DNA from: Antitrichia curtipendula
Taxonomy: Eukaryota; Streptophyta; Bryopsida; Hypnales; Leucodontaceae
NCBI GenBank assembly: GCA_951230915.1
Contig: OX579641.1
Span: 11,656,001 to 11,720,000 of the forward strand
Length of the DNA stretch: 64,000 bases
Direction: 5' to 3'
Translations under genes and position numbers: made by a program
Notes under the pieces: generated by a model
The model's input: the letters and a program-made list of their open reading frames with translations, nothing else
Told to the model about the DNA's origin: nothing
Databases searched by the model: none
In this document: piece after piece, positions 22,800 to 34,805 of the stretch
Numbering within the stretch: the stretch's first letter is position 1
Layout: every line of letters begins with the position of its first letter

Positions 22800-23866
22800 G
22801 CCTATGGGCTTCGGATGGATGAAAAAGTGCTTCTTCGTCACGTTGGCGGGTGCGTCTTATCAATCAGCGCCAGGTCGACGCCACTCCCGTCACCTCGGAT
22901 TGTCGCTATTGCATCGCCGCCCTTAAAACCGCGGGGTTATCGCTCACGACGTTGTCTTTATGCCCCAATTATGCATTTATGCATACTTGAGCAGATCTCT
23001 TTGCCATTGCTGCAGTGGTCATGTAGAGTTATCGTCCACTCTTGTACTCCTCAAGTTCTGTTACTCACCACAAGGATGCGAGAGACTAGCCATTACTTCG
23101 CCAGGGCCGCACCGCGCTAAGGTTTGGAGTTTGCTATAATTTTCAATCGGAATGGGTTGCGTAGTTTATGTTGTGCATCGCCAGGTGCTACTTTGAGGGA
23201 AGGTGCAATCAATTATACGGTGGTGGAAGTGTCGATTTTAAGGGAGTGCAAAACTATCCTTCTTCCAATTCGTAATTGTTGCTACCGGTGCCTTAAATGA
23301 ACTTGAAATTATTCTCACGGAGGTGCTCAGTCGTGATGATTGCGGTAGTTGTAGCGTAAAATTTAAGGAGGGCTTGTTGGTCTGGGTTTTGCATGCACTT
23401 CTCTTGCTGCTTGACGACTTGCATGTGTGTTTTGTGTGCCATCGTCATTTTTTGTTTTTGAGGTGCAATCTTTACTGCAAATTGGTGTATCTCATATCTT
23501 CAAACATTGGGATTGGGTGATAATTAAAGACTTTGTAGAGAATGTTGTGGACAGGGCTGTGCAAGCCGCTAATCTTGCAAGATTTGCAAAGAAGAAGGCA
23601 GACCAAGCCGCTGCTGAGGCCTTGTTGCTGGCTCAATAAGAAATGAAGCAAAAGCAGTAGACCTCCGCAAGGCTCAGGCAGCAAAAAAGACTATGCGGTC
23701 CTACTTCGAATCAAGTTGCGGAACAAAAGGTGGGCAACCATTGGCAATGGTGTTTGATGGGTGTCTCCTCGAGGTTCCTGGAACAAAGCCAAACTTGGCC
23801 AAAGAATACCCTAGTGGTGACTCTAGTGGTTGAAGGAGATCTATTGCAGAACATGCCTCAGGCTCC
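22800..23866 (+). other. GC-richer leader region before the hAT-like pseudogene
   Basis: Base composition shifts here. Short frames (22,815-23,120; 23,427-23,639 with an Ala-rich helix ending in AAAEALLLAQ) may be 5' exons or UTR of the downstream transposase-like gene. No domain recognised. Confidence 0.3.
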
Positions 23867-26770
23867 ATGGATAGTGATTTTTTCCATGGTTCTCCATCCG
23901 GCTCAGGCAATACATGTGTGTTTAGTTTGAAATCTCCGCTCATCACAATTTCGTCAGAGTTGGACCCTAGCGACAACACGGATTTGGTGGAGGTGCTTGA
24001 TTGCAGTGACGCTTCCGAAGAGGATTCAAACTTCCAGTTGCTACCGAGGAAGAAGGGGGGCGCGATGCAAAGCAAATCAAAGAGTAGCTGTACAAAACAA
24101 CAAAGAAGGTATGATCGGCACCGAAATTTCCAAACTCTTTGGACTGCAAAGCTTCCTTGGGTAGAAGGGATTATGGCAAGCGATGATATTTTGCATATGG
24201 TGAAATGTAAGGTCCATAGCATCATTGACTGAAAGCCCTACATTATGGCACCTAAGTTAGATACTTTATTCAAACATGACGGCAAGAGCATTGCAAAGAA
24301 GGACATGCCGTAGTTTAACGTCAAAGCGAGCGAGCAATATGTTGCCACTCAGTGCAAGCATCGGAAGAACATGCGGCTATACCCTGCGCGTCCCCCACCA
24401 ACGGTTATGCAACAAATCAATCACTGCACTACGATAGAGGCACAAAAGAAAACGATTCAGTTTGCTACTCTTTTTCAGCTTCTGGTTGAGGATCGTCCAA
24501 TGGTGGAGTATGAGTCTAGAGTCCGTCTGTACAAACTCCTCAATGTGCTTGATCTACTGCATGCTCAGTGGTGTGATAATTTTGGGTGGATAATGGCCAG
24601 TTATATGTATAAACATGTAGTGTCTAAGATGAAGAGATTGATAACAAATGCATGTTATATTGCGGTGACTGTCGACGAGGTGACTACAATAGACAATAAC
24701 AATTATCTTTCTATTCACATCTACGTAGTTCAGGATTGGATTTGAATTCTTTTGTTGGTGTCGTTAGAGTGTGTAGACTGCACCCCCAATGCTGAGAATC
24801 TAACAAAACTCATAGTGGAGTTGTTGTTGTTGTTGGTGGACTGGACCGTGAAAGCCGTGTAGCTCGGAAGTTGCTAAGTTTCGGTGTAGACAAAGCATCG
24901 ACGTTGCAAGGGAGCAGATCTGGTGTTATAATGCAAGTCAAGGAGAAGCATGCTCCATTTATGATTGGAGTTAATTGTGTTGCCTACTGATGCAACTTGG
25001 CTTTCAAAGCGTTGTCCAACCTCAAAATTTTTACAAACATTGAGAAGGTCCTTTCCGTGACGTATGCGTACTTCTGCAAAAGCCCAAAGCGCTTTGCTGA
25101 ATTCAAGCACTTAGCCGAGTTGACTCAAACAAAGGGTCTGGAGATGTTAAAAAATGTGTAGACCCGATGGGTTAGTTTGATTGAGCCCTTGAGGAGACTA
25201 CTGTCCAAGTATCGGACGCTAATTTACAAAATGACATCTGATTTGAGTGAGAATTCAAAGGCCGAGGTAAGTAGTTGTTTTTCCTTCTATGGATTTTAGG
25301 TTCAAAAGCCGTAGCCTTCATATTGTGTATACAAATGTCCTTCTGGCAATGTTGCTGTATTTGCTTCATTAGTTTCTTGAATGCCAAGTCTTGTTGCTAT
25401 TTATTTCATGAACACTTATAATGTTGTTGTTTGGTGCAGGCTTGCCTTGTCTTGCTTCTAGATCCGTATCCAATGTTGGAAATATGTGCCTTGTTGCTAT
25501 TGCTGGAGGCAGTTGACTGTTGACAGCTTGGTAAACTTCGTACAAAAACGTGATGTGTATATATGTGATTTCATAGCGGCAGTGAAAGTTTGCCAAGGTT
25601 CACTATACATGATGTACGAAGACAAAGCAATGTTGTTTAGCATAGACGATTTCTGGAGTTTCAGTAACCTCCTAGATTGCAGCCATGAGCAAATACACAT
25701 TTAGTGGATTACATATCTCAATGATGGCTCTGCAATGCTATGCTTTGTTTGCCACGGAGAGCAAATTCACGCAGAGCACAAGGGAGTGCCAGTTGACCGA
25801 GACGTGTGGGCTTTGTTGGTGACAAAAGTGAAAGAAGAACGCAGAAGCGAGTGTGATTCGCTTCTTTACATTTCTCTGTAGGTGCTCTTTGCTTAGATTA
25901 AATCATATTAGCAATTACAGTTTTTTCTTGTAGGCAACAATTAGTGGTTCTTGCCTGCCTTGCATGTTCTTGCAGTAGTTACCTATGACTTGCCTTGCTC
26001 TGTCTTGTTTCTTCTCATGTAATGAAACCTTGTCGTTTGGTTGCTTGCAGATGCCACAAAGACGTTGGTGGAGGAGCTGGAGGACAGATTTCCAGCGCTC
26101 CACATCCTCAATGCATTCAGGATTTGGTATCCCCAATTCTGGTGCCAAGGAAATGCTGACACTAGAAGAAACTCGTGCTTTTTTTTTCGTCTAAAAATTG
26201 GACGTCAAATTTTTTGGACATCAAACATCACACCTTAGAATGCTAGTTTTGATGTCAAAAAAACACGAGTTTCTTCTAGTGTAACAAAATGTTTGATAAG
26301 AATCTACGGACGCTTATGGACACCTACAGTCATAGCAAACTCTTGGATGAAGGTGAAAACAAGATGTTCCTCAAACCACTAATAGACCGTGATGCCATCA
26401 TGTCTCAACGTGGCCTATTCAAAACTTGTATGAAGTCAAACTCTTGTGCTGCTATGCTGCCCCCGTACGATGTCAATCCCTTGACAAAAGTGTGGCGGGT
26501 ACTAAACAGTAACAACAACCTTATGCAAAACTTTGGAGGGTTCTTGAAACTTGCGGAGATGGCTATGGTTCATGTAAGATGAGCATACCTTTTCTACTGT
26601 GGACTTCCTGAAGTCCAAGCTGCGAAATAATCTAGACAACCATATTCAGGTGGTTGTTGGAATGTACTCGCAACATGTTTACACCCTAGAGGACTTTCCT
26701 TATCAAGCGGTGTTTGACGATTACTTTGTCTCCCGAGGATGCAGAAGATACCTTACAAGCACTTAGATTG
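23867..26770 (+). pseudogene. hAT-like transposase-related gene (ZNF862-type), decayed
   Basis: Pieces in order: an acidic N-terminal part with LDPSDNTDLVEVLDCSD (23,960 onward); LWTAKLPWVEGI, a BED/TTF-like region (about 24,140); AVTVDEVTTIDNNNYLSIHI (24,660), the RNase-H-like core; KHAPFMIGVNCVAY and KSPKRFAEFKHLAEL (24,945-25,125); LVLLLDPYPMLEI (25,450); FVQKRDVYICDFIAA; LVEELEDRFPALHILNAF (26,060); VNPLTKVWRVL (26,478); and a C-terminal hAT dimerisation stretch TFSTVDFLKSKLRNNL (about 26,590). Stops occur at several sites (for example 24,311, 24,987, 25,159, 26,579). Two intron-like gaps have good borders: 25,267-25,439 (GTAAGT...GCAG) and about 25,880-26,050. A 122-bp MITE interrupts it at 26,160. 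Confidence 0.75.
26160..26281. mobile_element. CACTA-ended MITE inside the hAT-like pseudogene
   Basis: Starts CACTAGAAGAAACTCGTG and ends CACGAGTTTCTTCTAGTG, 122 bp, largely foldback. The flanking triplets TGA and TAA differ by one base. The transposase reading frame continues across the element if it is removed. Same family as 32,596-32,779. Confidence 0.8.
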
Positions 26771-27972
26771 TAGTGTTGTTAATTGCAGAGCAGTACTCCG
26801 AAGGTATTGCAACATCAACAGTAGTTGTTAAGTAGCATGATTTTATAGCTACTAAGCGAGTGAGGTCTGTCAATCTCCCACATCTAGAATGTGTCTTTGT
26901 AAGCTTGGATACATGACAACAAAGGTCGGAGATGTTCTGTGACTAATTTTCAATGACTTTGGATTTTGGACCCATACTGCAAACTTCATTACTTGGACTC
27001 ATTATTTTATCTCATGTTGTGGATGGTGTTACCTGCGTTTCCGTTTACTGTTTGGATACACCTTCCTTCAATTATTAACTTAAGCATCGAAGTGGATTTT
27101 GGAGGGGTGCAGGTTCTCGTTTGACTTCCCATTTTTTTAGATGAGGACATTGTTGTTTCCTTGTTTCATACGGTTTGCGTTGATAAATTCCACATCATCC
27201 CCCATTTTTTGTTTTGCCTTTGGTTTGTAACTTATTAACTTCAGCATCGGAGTGGAGTGTTTGTAGGTGCAAGTCTAAGTTCATATATAGAGATTGTAGG
27301 TTTGATAATGAACAATTGTATGTGACATGTTTTTGATGATGTTTCTGTAAAAGTGTAGGGGCATATCGCCATCTAGAAGGAAATGAGGATTATATTTTTG
27401 CCATAGTGACCACGAATTTCTGACCTTCATTGTCAGTCTCCTTGCCATAATTTTTTGTATTCGCCAATAAATCTTCTCATAATCCCACACCATTGCCCAA
27501 ATGAAATGGAAGTACAAAATAAATTCGCCAAGTATTTTTCTGGAAAATATCCACATGTTGCCACCTAAAATCTCTCACTTATTCTTTAGACTCGCCATTG
27601 CAGCATTAACAACGAATGATATATAGCCTTTTCTTCCATTTCCTAAATCCGAAAAAAACAACCTTGCACCACATAGGTCAAATTCATTTACCGTGGAATT
27701 AAAGAATTTGAAACCCTAATTTTTATCGGACACATATAAACACGCTTACACAACAAATGTCTAATTAGACACGTGATGTCAAACGTCCAACACATCACCA
27801 AAACCCAAAAAATGTGTCAAACATGTATGTCAACCCTAATCATAGATAATGGAAATCTTTCTATCATTAGCAGTATTTTCTTGAAGTCAAAATAAAAATG
27901 CTACTCTATGCCAAAACCTCCAAAAATCCTCTAGAATATCCTAGAGTACATTACATTGGGTTGTCTATTTAA
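26771..27972. other. Intergenic DNA, no gene recognised
   Basis: A stretch at about 27,760-27,838 (GTCAAACGTCCAACACATCA ... GTCAACCCTA) is a remnant right end of the CAGGGTTG hAT-like family. Otherwise nothing. Confidence 0.4.
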
Positions 27973-28939
27973 TCCCTAAAGGACCGGGGTGGGGCGGGGG
28001 GTAGGGGTTCTTAGGAGACAATTCAAAAACTGTGACTTTTTAGTATGTTGTTCAAAAATAAAAATAAAACCTTTTTTTTGGAACTTCAACCATACAAAAC
28101 AAAAGTGAAGTATTTTACCAAAGTCTAGAAAAAATTTCAGCCCTTTTCACTGCACAGATTGAAAGATTATAGCATTTGAAGTGAGAACAAAACCTTTTTT
28201 CCAATCTTGCAAAACAGGGTCAGCAAACTTCGGGCTCATTTGGAGTAAAATTTTTGCTCTACATGAACAGGAGATTTTTGACCATTCATAATTATATGAT
28301 ATTAGGTTCACTCACAAAAAAATTTAGAAGAAAATGTAGAGGTTAAATTATTCTAAATCACCCTGCAACGCAAGGAGGTTAAGTGAATTGGCATTACACT
28401 AGTCTTTTTTTGGTACAATGAGGAAATATTTTATCTGAAATCCAAACAATGAAAAATTAGAGACAAACATTTGGAATATGTGGAAAAAATTTCAAGAATT
28501 TTGACTTCACTGATTGAAAGATAATAGGACTTGAAGTTAAAAGATAATATTTTTCTTGAAACTACCCCAACATAGCTAACAAACCTCCTCTTAGAATGTG
28601 ATTTGACAACTAAAATTTGCTTTTTTTTAGACAATTCAAATATTTGATATTATTTTCATGCCATATTTCATTAGTTACATACATGCCAAATTTCAAAACT
28701 TGATGAGCTTTTTTGCAAAAGATTATCCAAAGATTTCCAAATTGCCCAAGCTGCCCAAAAAGTTCAGGGCCACATAACTTTTGATTTAGGCACCCAATTG
28801 GAAAAAAAATAGTTTTTCACGAAGGAGGTCCATGTTTACACATTGTGTCCAAATTTCATGAACATCTGACCCAAAATGACTGTAGGAACCTACCCAAGAT
28901 TTTTTGCATACGTTGAATGGACACTTGGTTCTTTAGGGG
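27973..28939. mobile_element. TTAA-flanked element, copy 3
   Basis: 967 bp, from TTAA|TCCCTAAAGGACCG (TTAA 27969-27972) to GGTTCTTTAGGGG|TTAA (28940-28943). The termini are inverted repeats with one mismatch in CCCCTAAAG. Internal sequence is more diverged from copies 2, 4 and 5 but shares phrases such as GCCCAAAAA and CATAACTTTTGAT. Confidence 0.6.
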
Positions 28940-30717
28940 TTAACATTTTGAACAAAGAGTCCTTTTGTAGGACTAAGTTTGATCTCACCGCCTCATCCAA
29001 TCCTCAAAATATCCATTAGTGCCGAATCCACCATTGAAGTAATAACAAAGATCTAAAAGTGTAAGAACATGATTGTGAAAAGAAAGAATATGAATACAAA
29101 AATAATGAACACAAATGTCAAAAGGAAGAAGAAGAATGTGAAAAGAAATATCTAAAATGTGAAAAGAAAGAATCCAGATACGGGTTGAAGAAGACAAATT
29201 TGAAACGTAAAGACACAAATGTAGAAGTACAAACATAGAAGCGGAAGACAACAAATCCTAACCACAACCTTCTAAACTCTCATCGTCACTTGCCAGGCTT
29301 GCCTTCTCACTCTAATTACACATACACAAAATATATAAATACAATACAAATTGCGAATGCCTCAATATAAATCATGAAAGTGAGAACAAAAAATAGAAGT
29401 GCAAGCTCATGGATATTACATCGACATTGCTTGCTATAGTTGAACCTCCATCTCATGCAAGTTTATGGAATTTAGACATTGTCAGCTTAAGTCATACAAT
29501 ACACCAACCAATCAAGACTTTGAATAAAGTTCAGTCTCTCCAACTTGTTCAATCCTTTTGGTGTCCATCACTACTAATCAACTTGACAATAGAGGTAATA
29601 AGAGAGATTTGGAAGTGCAAGAACATGAATGTACAAAGAAAGAACTCAAATATAAAATTGATAAAGACAAATTTGAAACACAAAGACACAAATGTCAAAG
29701 TACAAGACCCTAAAGCATAATCCCCAAAATACAACCCCTAGCCGCAATAACACAAACCCTAACTGCAAAAATAAAAAGCACAAGAACAAACTGAGGTGTC
29801 AGGAAGTGCTATTTGTTGAGCTAGTATGGGCTTGAAAATTTATATATTGTGGTGTTATCTTGATGAGCTAGTGACTTACTTTAGTAGGAACTGTGAGCCT
29901 TTTCCATGATTAGCAAACAATGGAAGTAAGTGTTTTTTAAATGTAGTGAACTTATATATTAGTGTTTTTGTTTTTAGGTTGGAGCAAAGATTTGTTGCCT
30001 AAAAGGGTATGTAATTGGGGAGGAAGGTTTGGTTGTTTTCTAATTGTCTTTTAGTTAGGAGTATAGCCATGAAGTATCTTATTGCTATGGAGTTGAATGC
30101 ATTCAATGTTTTTTGCATATTTGAATTCAGCATGCCAAATGTTGTGTGAAGATGATCAATGGAGTGAGTGTATCATACCTTGTGTACCAACAATAACAAT
30201 AATAAGTAATATAGTTGAGAAATGCCAACCAAGTAAATTACATGAGGAATTAAGATTATAACATTCTTGAATGGGAGGGCAAAATGGGTTCTTCTAAATA
30301 GTACTACAACAAGAATATATTCATGTTGTAAGGTATTTGTAAGAAACATTGGTTCTTAATTATGTCACACATAACGTGATAGATTTGCAATCTGCTATAA
30401 TTTTTGAAGCATGAATACAACAAACTTTAATTTTTACTAGAGATGAATGTTTCTATTTAATCACATACCTTTCTTTTTAGGAATTAAAAATAATAATTCT
30501 ACATTTTGAAGTCAATTTTTTTAACTCGTCACACTTGTAGGTTTAGTATTTTAGAAGAACTTTGAGTATCCAAAATTAGTGATTCAAAGCTTAAGTTTTG
30601 TGGTCTATTTCCATAGAAGCCAGACATGACATATGTTTCAAGGAAGATATAAAAATAGATTATTTTATAATCTCCATGTTTATGCAAATAAAGTTGCTTG
30701 GCGTGTGCACTTTTGAA
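28940..30717. other. AT-rich intergenic DNA with a local duplication
   Basis: 29,050-29,230 and 29,600-29,760 are related (shared AAGAACATGA, AAAGAAAGAA, GACACAAATGT phrases). No coding frame recognised. Confidence 0.4.
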
Positions 30718-31541
30718 CAGGGTTGTCTTCCCAGACACCGCAACATGCGACGTCCCTGACATCATGCGATGTCCAATAGTGGCTCCGCGACGTCAAAAAA
30801 GTCAAACTGCCCGTTGGCTTTTTCTATTTTTTTTTCTAGTGCCCGACCATCTGGCTGCCATGTGGCCGCTCCATAGCACATTCACGGGCAACCGCGGGTA
30901 GAGGCGACTGTAGGTACGGTAGAGGCGACCGTGGGTATGATAGGAGCGACCACCTTTTTTTTTTTTCCTCTAGATTTAGTAGCCAACTGTTGTATGACTG
31001 GAAAATAAAACCTTTGGGGATATGAGTGTCATAATCACCACACAAACAGCTCATATACTTCAACTAATAAAATAGCTTCATTACTAATTTAGTATCCAAT
31101 ACTTAAGAATTTAATTTCCTAAGTACAACAAGTCGGGTAGGGCCGTAGGGGCGACCGCGTCTAGGCGACCACCTCTTTTTTTTTTTCCCGCACTCGCCCA
31201 TTTTTTTCCCGCGGTCACCCCCTTGGACCCGCAGGCCATAGTCATTCCCCTGCACCCGAAGTCGCCTGAACTGCGTACCCACGGTCGCTCTTTTTTTTTC
31301 TCACAATTGCCCTGCACCCGAAGTTGCCCTAGTCTCTGTACCCGTGGTCGCCCTTGATGACATTGTTTTCTCTTTCCATGTCACTACTACGTAGGAAAAT
31401 TTCAGGCAGCCTGAAATGGAATCCAAATTTTCTATTAGACGCTTAATTCTTCTTTGTTAGACTCTCGTCACACGCGACATGTCATACACAATGTCCAACA
31501 TGTCACCAATATCCCGGAACATGTCCAACATGACAACCCTG
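30718..31541. mobile_element. hAT-like MITE, CAGGGTTGTC termini
   Basis: 824 bp with perfect 10-bp terminal inverted repeats CAGGGTTGTC/GACAACCCTG. Flanking 8-mers CTTTTGAA (30710-30717) and CTTTTGAT (31542-31549) match at 7 of 8. CAGGG termini plus 8-bp duplication are typical of hAT elements. The interior contains clustered GCGACCGCGGGT/CCCGCGGTCGCC-type motifs. No transposase; the decayed hAT-like gene at 23.9 kb is a different lineage as far as I can tell. Confidence 0.75.
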
Positions 31542-32109
31542 CTTTTGATTATTGAAGATGGTTTCAAGCTCATTCGTTTCATGAAATTTCATCACCATCA
31601 AATCTCTGAAATGGTCAATTTTTAGTTATTTTTTTTTCTATTAGATTGATTAAAAATTAAAACCTCAACATCCTCTTTTCTAGTGAAATTTTTTTTCTAG
31701 TACTAATTGGTACAACTAAGAGGTACGTAGTACTTACAGTATGCAACAAAATTAAGTCAATTTTCCAAAAATGGAATTTCAAATGCTAACAACACACATC
31801 TCAATATATTAAAATTTTTATTGTCATAGTCATAAGATATTGCTTTGAAACTACTACCTAGCAACCAATTACAATATCAAATAGAGGTTTAGATTAGAAA
31901 CCAAAGATGTAACTCAAGCACATGGTATGACTTAGTTTTGCATGTCCCCCCCATATTAAATACAATGAGCTTTAGGATCACCATATCAATACAAAGTTAG
32001 GTAAACCATGGACTCAGATGCTCATGCACATTGCATAGTCCTTCAACTAAAGCTCTCTATTCCCTTTTATTGTATCTTAGATCTTATTGTATTATCGTGG
32101 TGCACCTAA
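31542..32109. other. Intergenic DNA, nothing recognised
   Basis: AT-rich, no recognisable repeats or frames. Confidence 0.4.
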
Positions 32110-32595
32110 AGGAGCTTTATGCTAGTGCTGGAAGAGACCTTAATAATTCTATTGTTGCCAAGTTAGAAGCTGGTAGTTCTATAAGGGATGTAACAAATGA
32201 GTTGCAAGTGACTCAGAGTTATACTGCATGAATTAGAAAGAAGAGATTGCATGATCTTGAAGTTAATTGTAGTAGGCCACAAGTGCTCACAAATGCATAG
32301 AAAAGAGTATGCACCAGGCCGCTACAATAGAAGGCATTGATGTTGCGACATAGGTTGCCCAACATGTGTATAGAGAATGTCAAATTATTGTAAGTGTTGA
32401 TACAATGAGAAAGGCTTTATGTGTTGTACAGCTCAAACTAAGAGTGAAGCAAAAGAAGCCAAAATTGAACCAAAAATACATCAAGGAGCGGCTTGAATTC
32501 GCTAGATGCCATGAACATTGGACCATTTGTGATATTTGCACACTGAAGTGCATTATTTCTTTGATGAGACAAAAATATATTGATTTTGCTTAAAT

Positions 32596-32779
32596 CACTA
32601 GAAGAAACCCATGTTTTTTCTGACGTCCAAAAACTGGACGTCAAATTTTTTGGACATCAAACATAACATTAGGATGCTAGTTTTGACATCAAAACTAGCA
32701 TCCTAATGTTATGTTTGATGTCCAAAAAATTTGATGTCCAGTTTTTGGACGTCAGAAAAAACACGGGGTTCTTTTAGTG
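32596..32779. mobile_element. CACTA-ended foldback MITE inside the Tc1-like pseudogene
   Basis: 184 bp, CACTAGAAGAAACCC...TTCTTTTAGTG, with a perfect 3-bp duplication AAT (32593-32595 and 32780-32782). The arms, containing GGACGTCA and GGATGCTAGTTTTGA, pair almost fully. Removing the element and one AAT restores the local transposase frame. Confidence 0.9.
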
Positions 32780-33246
32780 AATGGTCGCAGTTGGTGTTGG
32801 ATTTATGATGGACAATCTTATGATTCATGACAATTTCAACAAACAATAAAGTTTGGTGGTGGTTTGGTAATGGTGTGGGGTTACATGACGTTCTTGGGCC
32901 CTGGTATTATTTGTAGAGTTGAAGGAAGAATGTATCATCATGAATACCAAAAAATCTTGCACAGAGATTTATTGTACTTTGTGATTGCTTATAATCTTAA
33001 TCCTCTCCATTTGATTTTTTAGCATGATAATGGTCCCAAACATATACAAAAAGTTTCAGCCAATGGTTGAAATTGCAATACTTTAGTGTTTTTCAATAGC
33101 ATGTGTAAGACTTCTCTAGATCTAGATCTACTTGATCATCTTTGAGTAGGGCTAAAATGCCATCTCAATCAATATGAAAGTGCTTCAAAAGGAATTTTAG
33201 AGTTGTGGAAGCGTATTGAAGAATGTTCAGCTTCCATTACACTAGA

Positions 33247-33352
33247 AAAGTATATGAAGTTGTATGAAAGCATATAAAGTTATATGAAGTTGTATGAAAG
33301 CATATGAAGTTATATGAAGTTGTATGAAAAGTATATAAAGTTGTATGAAAGC
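33247..33352. repeat. Minisatellite expanded from transposase codons
   Basis: Repeated TATATGAAGTTGTATGAAAGC-like units of about 17-35 bp. They sit exactly where the transposase peptide KYMKLYES is encoded, so a short coding segment has been amplified in place. Confidence 0.8.
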
Positions 33353-33415
33353 ATGCCAAAGCGAATCCAAGCTATTTTAGCTAGCAAAGGCAAGTGGACA
33401 AAATATTAAGTTGTT

Positions 33416-33839
33416 TGTAATAAAGATGCAAAAGTGAGTCAAAAAATATAGTTTCCATTAAATGTAAGTTTCTTATACATTTTAATGTGAAAGAAATTCT
33501 TTTTCCCTCAAAACATAGCTTGCTTAAATTATTATCATGCACAATTTATAGATTGTAATTACAAGTTACCAAATTCTCTACATTATTGATTAAATAAAAA
33601 TTACAAGAGTGCTACACACTGTATGTGTCATGGACAAATTGTGATTTTTGCCCTCTCTAGATTCAATCTTTGTTCATTGACAGTAGTTCGTGTAGAATCA
33701 AAAAGATTATCAACAGTCTACTAAGTTTGACAACTTCTTTCAATGTTGTTATTGGTGACTCAATACTTATAGTACTTACTATCAAGCAATATAGAAATTA
33801 TGAGTAGGTATATGTGATTGGGTATTTTCACATTTTAGA
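33416..33839. other. Intergenic DNA, nothing recognised
   Basis: Probable 3' part of the Tc1-like element and flank; no motif identified. Confidence 0.35.
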
Positions 33840-34801
33840 CTCAAATTTTAATAGAAGGTGGAGACAAGAAATGTCTTTCATATGCAATAAATTTCATGAC
33901 ATTTGGACATGTGAGTAAAAAATTATGGCCTAATATGTTACTTTTTTTTCCAAATGGATAGTCTAGGTAGATAAGAGAAAATCACTATTTTTATAAACAA
34001 AAATTTGAAATTGGTTTTCTAGATTTACATATACGTGGAAAGCTTTGAATCATTCCATTTTGATCAATGCGTCAAAAGTTATGAGGAGTTTAGTTTGCGC
34101 GCACTAATGGATTCTCTACTCTAAAATAAACTTTGAAGTTCTTTATCTTACTCAATTTTCAGTATTTAAAAAAATAAATAAAATCATAGGATGTAGATTG
34201 TCTTTTACAATGTTGAAATCATTGGAATTGACATTTTTCAGTTCCATAACTAAATTCTTAATAATTTTTGTATTTTGAATCATTCTCTACTTCTTTCTAC
34301 TTATTATTTTTACTTACATGTTGTATAATTCCAAATGATTTGAAAATTTTCAAGCATATAGCCAACTTGCCTTAAAGAATGAATCCAAAGAAGCACCACC
34401 ATTTTGGACATTTATTCATACAAATGTGAGCTTGTGAAGTGCAATTGCTCGTTTTTTGGCAAGGCCACTAAAGGAGTTTTGTCAATTCAAACGCTAATAT
34501 CTTGCAATCCACATGAAGGAAATTTTTTTAATTCTTTCCATGTGTTCTCAAGTCAGCATACTACAACATCCTATAGTTATATGCGTCCAAAAATGTTTTT
34601 TTTCTAAAATTTGGTACTTGTACTAGAATTGGCAATTTTGGAGCATTTTGGTGAAAACATAATCATGGTCCTTTAGGGATTAAAGCTACTCCTTGAGCAT
34701 ATGTGGGGTGAAAATTTTTAAGAAAAATAAATAAAAACTCCATTCGTAGTGAGCTGTCCAAAATCGCTATGTTGCCAAAATATTATTTGGTCCTTTAGGG
34801 A
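33840..34801. mobile_element. TTAA-flanked element, copy 4, rearranged
   Basis: 33,840-34,679 matches 62,650-63,501 and 13,600-14,291 closely and ends CTTTAGGGA|TTAA (34680-34683). The next 118 bp (34,684-34,801) is an inverted copy of the family's left end (TTGCCAAAA...GGTCCTTTAGGGA|TTAA). No separate left terminus was found, so the copy looks truncated or folded back. Confidence 0.65.
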
Positions 34802-34805
34802 TTAA

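Larger units (their letters stand above)
32110..33415 (+). pseudogene. Tc1/mariner-like transposase pseudogene
   Basis: Pieces in order: helix-turn-helix SIVAKLEAGSSIRDVTNELQ (about 32,150); KERLEFARCHEHWT (about 32,490); the first DDE motif HYFFDETKIY (about 32,548-32,577, followed by a stop); after a MITE, NGRSWCW; then FGGGLVMVWGYMTFLGPGII (about 32,850); HDNGPKH with the second Asp (about 33,025); an altered SPDLNPIEHLW equivalent LDHL followed by a stop (about 33,130); ILELWKRIEE; and MPKRIQAILASKGKWTKY (33,353-33,406). Several stops and frameshifts make it non-functional. TIRs of the parent element were not identified. Confidence 0.85.

Noticed and set aside
23701..24225. 174-codon minus-strand open frame
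   Set aside because: Antisense shadow of the hAT-like pseudogene, whose plus-strand peptide is recognisable.
33247..33352. Possible CRISPR-like repeat array
   Set aside because: Repeats have no unique spacers, and the sequence is eukaryotic; it is a minisatellite within transposase codons.
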